Positions 60,702 to 64,000 of a stretch of 64,000 nt of DNA are shown here, one piece after another (the first letter of the stretch is position 1; each line of letters opens with the position of its first letter). The stretch covers positions 68,477-132,476 of the forward strand of contig JAYEND010000001.1 of assembly GCA_034721895.1 (NCBI GenBank), written 5' to 3'. Origin of the DNA: SZUA-451 sp034721895 (GTDB lineage: Bacteria; Campylobacterota; Campylobacteria; Campylobacterales; Sulfurovaceae). Both the position numbers and the translations under genes were made by a program. The notes under the pieces were generated by a model. It ran no database searches. It was not told where the DNA came from and worked only from the letters and a program-made list of their open reading frames with translations.

Positions 60702-61373
60702 TTACATATAAAGCTTAAGTTCTTTTTCCCGCTCTTTGAAGTCCGGCAAATATATCCCAACCAGCTCCCAGAAATCCCTCTGGTGATGCTTGTATTTGAT
60801 ATGTGCCAACTCATGAACAATAATGTATTGTATCACAGGCAGCGGCAGTTTCATCATGAGGTAGTTGAAAGATATCGCATTGCTGCTACTGCAGCTGCCC
60901 CAGCGTTTACTTGCTCTTCTAAAGGAGATTTTGGAGGGAAAAAGCTGCATACGTGCCGCATAATATTGGGTTATTTCAGGAAGACGAAGTTGGGCTTCCT
61001 GCTTATAAAAATATTCGATAAGTTTTTGGAAGCGTTCCGGCTCAAAATTTTTATAGTGCAGGATAAACCCGTCTGTCTGATCAAAGCGCAGCGAACTTCT
61101 CATCTTCTCGCTCTTTTCAAATTGCAGAGGATAGGGCTTTCCAAGGAAAAAAACTTCTTCTCCCTCCTTGAACCTGAGAGGCTTCCCCTTTTTGTCTTGG
61201 ATCTTTTGCCTCGATTTGGTGATCCATGCCGCTTTTTTGATCAAAACTTTTTCGATTTCCCGCTGTGAAATTCTGGGAGATTTGATGATCAGGTCACCTT
61301 CGGGATCAAAGGTCAGATAGATATGTTTGAGTTTTGGATTGATGATATGGGTATAGTTGGGAAGAATCGCCAC
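60702..61373 (-). CDS. YgjP-like M48-type metallopeptidase (DUF45)
   Basis: A 223-residue protein whose C-terminal region contains the zinc-binding VHELAHIKYKHHQRDFW (HExxH with a downstream H), typical of the YgjP/SprT-like DUF45 family. The SFRRASKRWGSCSSSNAI segment just before it is also diagnostic. It has no signal peptide, so it is probably cytoplasmic. The substrate is unknown. Confidence 0.88.
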   Translation of the reverse strand: MAILPNYTHIINPKLKHIYLTFDPEGDLIIKSPRISQREIEKVLIKKAAWITKSRQKIQDKKGKPLRFKEGEEVFFLGKPYPLQFEKSEKMRSSLRFDQTDGFILHYKNFEPERFQKLIEYFYKQEAQLRLPEITQYYAARMQLFPSKISFRRASKRWGSCSSSNAISFNYLMMKLPLPVIQYIIVHELAHIKYKHHQRDFWELVGIYLPDFKEREKELKLYM

Positions 61374-61400
61374 TACTGTACCTCACTTGACCACAGTTGG

Positions 61401-61901
61401 TTATTGCTTGCCAAGTCCAAACACCTTTAATTCTTCCGCCGTCAAGGATCTTTTGCTGCCCTCTTCATTGTATTTGTAGCCGTATTGAATTTTCCCCTTT
61501 TTCCAGAATGTTTCCATACTCATGAGACCACTGGGGAAGAACTCCCTGACTGCTCCGTCCGGTAAACCATTTCTATAATCCGCTTCGCTTTTGAGCAGCC
61601 CATTCTCGTCATAACTGCGGCTGCGCCCAGAAAGAACCCCATGACTATAGCTTGTTTCACGAATCAGCAGTGCATTTGGACTGTACTCCTGTATCAGTCC
61701 ATGCAGTTTGCCATGGACATAATTTTTGGAATACTTGAGTGTCGCTCCATCAGGATAGAATTCATGCTCAACACCGTTTTTCTTTCCATTTTTATAAGTG
61801 ATTGCAGATTTTATGGTGCCGTCAGGATAAAAGACCTTTTCAGTCTCTGCCAATGCGAAAGTCATAGACAGTGTGATTAGAATGGCTGTAATAAATTTCA
61901 T
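61401..61901 (-). CDS. secreted YwqK/MORN-variant repeat protein
   Basis: A 166-residue protein with a signal peptide (about 1-18) and six repeats of the form FYPDGxxKxxxxYxxGKxxG. Such proteins are annotated as YwqK-family antitoxins or MORN-repeat proteins, but no toxin gene adjoins it, so an antitoxin role is not supported. Confidence 0.8.
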   Translation of the reverse strand: MKFITAILITLSMTFALAETEKVFYPDGTIKSAITYKNGKKNGVEHEFYPDGATLKYSKNYVHGKLHGLIQEYSPNALLIRETSYSHGVLSGRSRSYDENGLLKSEADYRNGLPDGAVREFFPSGLMSMETFWKKGKIQYGYKYNEEGSKRSLTAEELKVFGLGKQ

Positions 61902-61979
61902 TGATTTTCTCCTTGTTGGTTATATTTGAATATTATAATCAGTTAACCTAAGAAGTGCTTTGCGGAAGGGTTTTGAGTA

Positions 61980-62393
61980 TTAACTTTGTGCTGCCTGAAA
62001 ATAGATCTTCTCCAAAGCGTAGAGTTCATAACGCAGTGATTTGAAGAGTTCGGAGAGTGCAGTGTCGGTCAGTTTGAAACTCTCTTCCAGTACCCTGGCA
62101 GATTCCTGGGCACGTGAAAAGTTGGCGATGACAAGATCATTGAGTGTTTCCCTGTTCAGCTCACTGGCAATAGACTCTTTCTGAATATCATTTTCGATAT
62201 CCCGATGGATCAGTCTTTGGGGATCATAAGCTTGTTGCAGTTGATGTCTGAGCGCTTTAAATCGAGGAGTAAGGGCGGCATCATCATGAATATACCGGTT
62301 GATATCTTCGATGACCCGAATGCCTTCCTTGAGTCTGTTGAGATTGGCATCGATGAGACGCTCAAGCCCGACAGAGGATTCTTTCTTAGTCAT
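61980..62393 (-). CDS. stand-alone ThiE-type N-terminal helical domain protein
   Basis: A 137-residue, all-helical protein (RLIDANLNRLKEGIRVIEDI; FKALRHQLQQAY) resembling the N-terminal domain that precedes thiamine-phosphate synthase in some bacteria. The TIM-barrel catalytic part is absent. The start is uncertain: the ATG at 62393 abuts GGTGGAG, and an upstream TTG at 62402 is possible. It overlaps the Bax inhibitor gene by 8 bases, so the two are coupled. Confidence 0.65.
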   Translation of the reverse strand: MTKKESSVGLERLIDANLNRLKEGIRVIEDINRYIHDDAALTPRFKALRHQLQQAYDPQRLIHRDIENDIQKESIASELNRETLNDLVIANFSRAQESARVLEESFKLTDTALSELFKSLRYELYALEKIYFQAAQS

Positions 62394-63075
62394 CTCCACC
62401 AAAGATACCGAGAAGCTGAAGAATTGCTGTAAACATGTTTAGGAAATCGAGATAAAGCGATACGGCTGCATCGACTTCAGACTCATAGGCACCATTGGCA
62501 ATATTTTGTGTATCATAGATTGTAAAGAATCCAAAAAGAATCAGTATTCCTGCTGTGATGATGATATGCATCATAGGACTCTGGAGAAGGAAATAGTTTA
62601 TAAGTGAAGCAACAATAACAACAATGAGCACAATAAAGAGCGCTTTGCCCCAGTGTGAGTAATCTGATTTGCTGTTGATTGCAAAGAGACTCAATGCACC
62701 GAAAAGCACAGAAGTCATGAGGAATGCATTTCCGATGACTGCTCCATTGCCTGCACCAATCAATGACGCAAGAAGAGGAACGAGTGAAACACCAGTCAAA
62801 AATGTAAAAAGAAAGAGCATTGACAGGTTGACTCCCGGTTTACCTCGTGAAAAACTCAGGCCAAAGAAGAGTATCAGAAGTTCCGCACCAAAAATGAACC
62901 ATTTGTATTGCATAATTACCTCTGCATAAGGCATAGTGACATAAGCACCTGCCGCCGCCGCGATCATACTGGCAGCCAAAAGCTGATAAGTCTTTTTCAT
63001 AAATGCAACATTGGAACCCACTTCTACTTGTGAATGAGTTTGTTGTTGTGTGTAGTCTCTGTCATATAGAGCCAT
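62386..63075 (-). CDS. Bax inhibitor-1/YccA-family membrane protein
   Basis: A 229-residue protein with seven helices and the family segments FLMTSVLFGALSLFAINSKSDYS and YDTQNIANGAYE. BI-1 homologues are pH-gated calcium-leak channels or FtsH-associated proteins. The N-terminus DRDYTQQQTHSQVEVGS is cytoplasmic. It is the first gene of a short minus-strand unit beside the rRNA promoter. Confidence 0.92.
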   Translation of the reverse strand: MALYDRDYTQQQTHSQVEVGSNVAFMKKTYQLLAASMIAAAAGAYVTMPYAEVIMQYKWFIFGAELLILFFGLSFSRGKPGVNLSMLFLFTFLTGVSLVPLLASLIGAGNGAVIGNAFLMTSVLFGALSLFAINSKSDYSHWGKALFIVLIVVIVASLINYFLLQSPMMHIIITAGILILFGFFTIYDTQNIANGAYESEVDAAVSLYLDFLNMFTAILQLLGIFGGDD

Positions 63076-63320
63076 ATTAGGTATCCTTTAATTATGATAT
63101 TTTGTGCAAGTATAGTTATTACAGATTAAAGTGAGGTTAAGAAATATTTTAGAATTATCAAATCAGAAAACATTGAGCACAGAGAGGATGTCTGAAATGA
63201 AGCAGTAAAAAAGAAAATGGAAAGGTGATACATTTTTGCATAGTTTATCATATATTAATGTAAGTAAAACAAAAAACCTAAACAAATTCCAACAAATTCA
63301 CAACTTTCTCCCAAAATCCC
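63076..63320. other. gene-free stretch between the Bax inhibitor gene and the rRNA promoter
   Basis: AT-rich and without a convincing gene, tandem repeat or RNA structure. It probably includes the divergent promoter of the BI-1 gene and an UP-like A/T-rich region just before the rRNA -35. Confidence 0.4.
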
Positions 63321-63349
63321 TTGACAAATAAAGTTTTCGGTGCTATAAT
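63321..63349 (+). promoter_or_regulatory. perfect consensus sigma70 promoter of the rRNA operon
   Basis: TTGACA at 63321-63326, a 17-base spacer and TATAAT at 63344-63349, followed by a GC-rich ACGCGTCC that could be a stringent-control discriminator. The 16S gene starts about 300 bases downstream. Confidence 0.93.
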
Positions 63350-63420
63350 ACGCGTCCACAAACACAGAGACCTAGCGTTTAGGGATCGTAAAATGGGTTT
63401 GTCTAACTGTAAAAAGTTAA

Positions 63421-63639
63421 TGATCTTTGACAACCAAATATAAGTAAATATCAACGTCTATTTGAGATTTAATTTTTGCACCTTTTTAAAAAAGGTGATA
63501 TGAATTAACTTAGATAGAAATATTTAAGTGATTCTGACAATGGATAAAACATCCAAACGTCTTTAGTCAAATTGATTCTTTCGCCGCAAGGCGGCAGCTT
63601 CAGTGAGATGAATTGGGCAGTGGCTTTGCCGCTGCCCAA
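63421..63639 (+). promoter_or_regulatory. rRNA leader: boxA-like site and processing hairpins
   Basis: TGATCTTTGACAA at 63421-63433 resembles the antitermination boxA. Two strong hairpins follow: GCCGC-AAG-GCGGC (63583-63595), and a 12-bp stem TTGGGCAGTGGC / GCCGCTGCCCAA (63613-63639) with a TTT loop ending 8 bases before 16S. These probably direct antitermination and RNase processing. Confidence 0.65.
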
Positions 63640-63647
63640 GAAGACTT

Positions 63648-64000
<353 letters not shown>

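Noticed and set aside
61401..61901. Antitoxin assignment for the YwqK-like gene
   Set aside because: It has a signal peptide and no neighbouring toxin; the repeat fold alone does not support a toxin-antitoxin system.

Overview
The window is a stretch of chromosome from a Campylobacterota (epsilonproteobacterial) sulfur-metabolising bacterium, most likely close to Sulfurovum/Sulfurimonas. The evidence is the ruvC-dnaA-dnaN gene order with TTATTCACA-type DnaA boxes, a psrABC-type molybdoenzyme operon beside a Tat-exported sulfide:quinone reductase, RNase J with a long basic N-terminal extension, a class Ia ribonucleotide reductase with an epsilon-type insertion, ThyX, and the 5' end of a 16S rRNA gene at the right edge. 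The genus is inferred; no database search was possible.

Layout. 1-2.5 kb: the end of a PP2C phosphatase/protein kinase fusion, a small membrane protein and the Mrp Fe-S carrier ATPase. 2.5-10.3 kb, all on the minus strand: a sulfur redox island with psrABC, a cytochrome b561 fused to c-type heme sites, and a periplasmic type II-like SQR with a lipoprotein cytochrome c. 10.4-16.9 kb: the replication origin neighbourhood (recJ, pyrG, dnaN, dnaA, ruvC). DnaA boxes lie on both sides of dnaA, and a run of DnaA-trio-like triplets lies between dnaA and dnaN. 17-33 kb: cell wall, nucleotide and RNA housekeeping genes (L,D-transpeptidase, outer-membrane protein, thyX, dgt, purB, two pseudouridine synthases, rlmN, hisF, ksgA, rnj, kdsD, rarA). 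33.9-34.6 kb: six tRNA genes (Leu, Leu, Arg, Arg, His, Pro) under a perfect consensus promoter. 34.7-45.7 kb: transport and accessory genes (alanine symporter, purM, YeiH with a divergent LysR regulator, mobA, MFS, RDD, outer-membrane protein, GspF/PilC). 46-58 kb: nrdA, gltA, a coupled ppnP cluster, a large AsmA-like protein, a nitrilase, infC-thrS and a GGDEF protein. 59-63 kb: DoxX, MsrBA, a YgjP-like protease and Bax inhibitor. 63.3 kb onward: a strong rRNA promoter, a leader with boxA and hairpins, and the first 353 bases of 16S rRNA.

Function. psrABC, the cytochromes and SQR suggest a periplasmic/membrane module that shuttles electrons between sulfide or polysulfide and the quinone or cytochrome pool. 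mobA, about 35 kb away, makes the cofactor form that PsrA-type enzymes need. Genes around the origin are mostly transcribed away from it, and the rRNA operon is co-directional with the rightward fork.

The most unusual signal cutting across the window is a set of short tandem arrays, each about four copies of a 7-bp unit. The unit differs at each locus. Most arrays are intergenic, some overlap stop codons, and one lies inside the 5' end of a transporter gene where a change in copy number would shift the reading frame. None of the annotated gene functions explains them.
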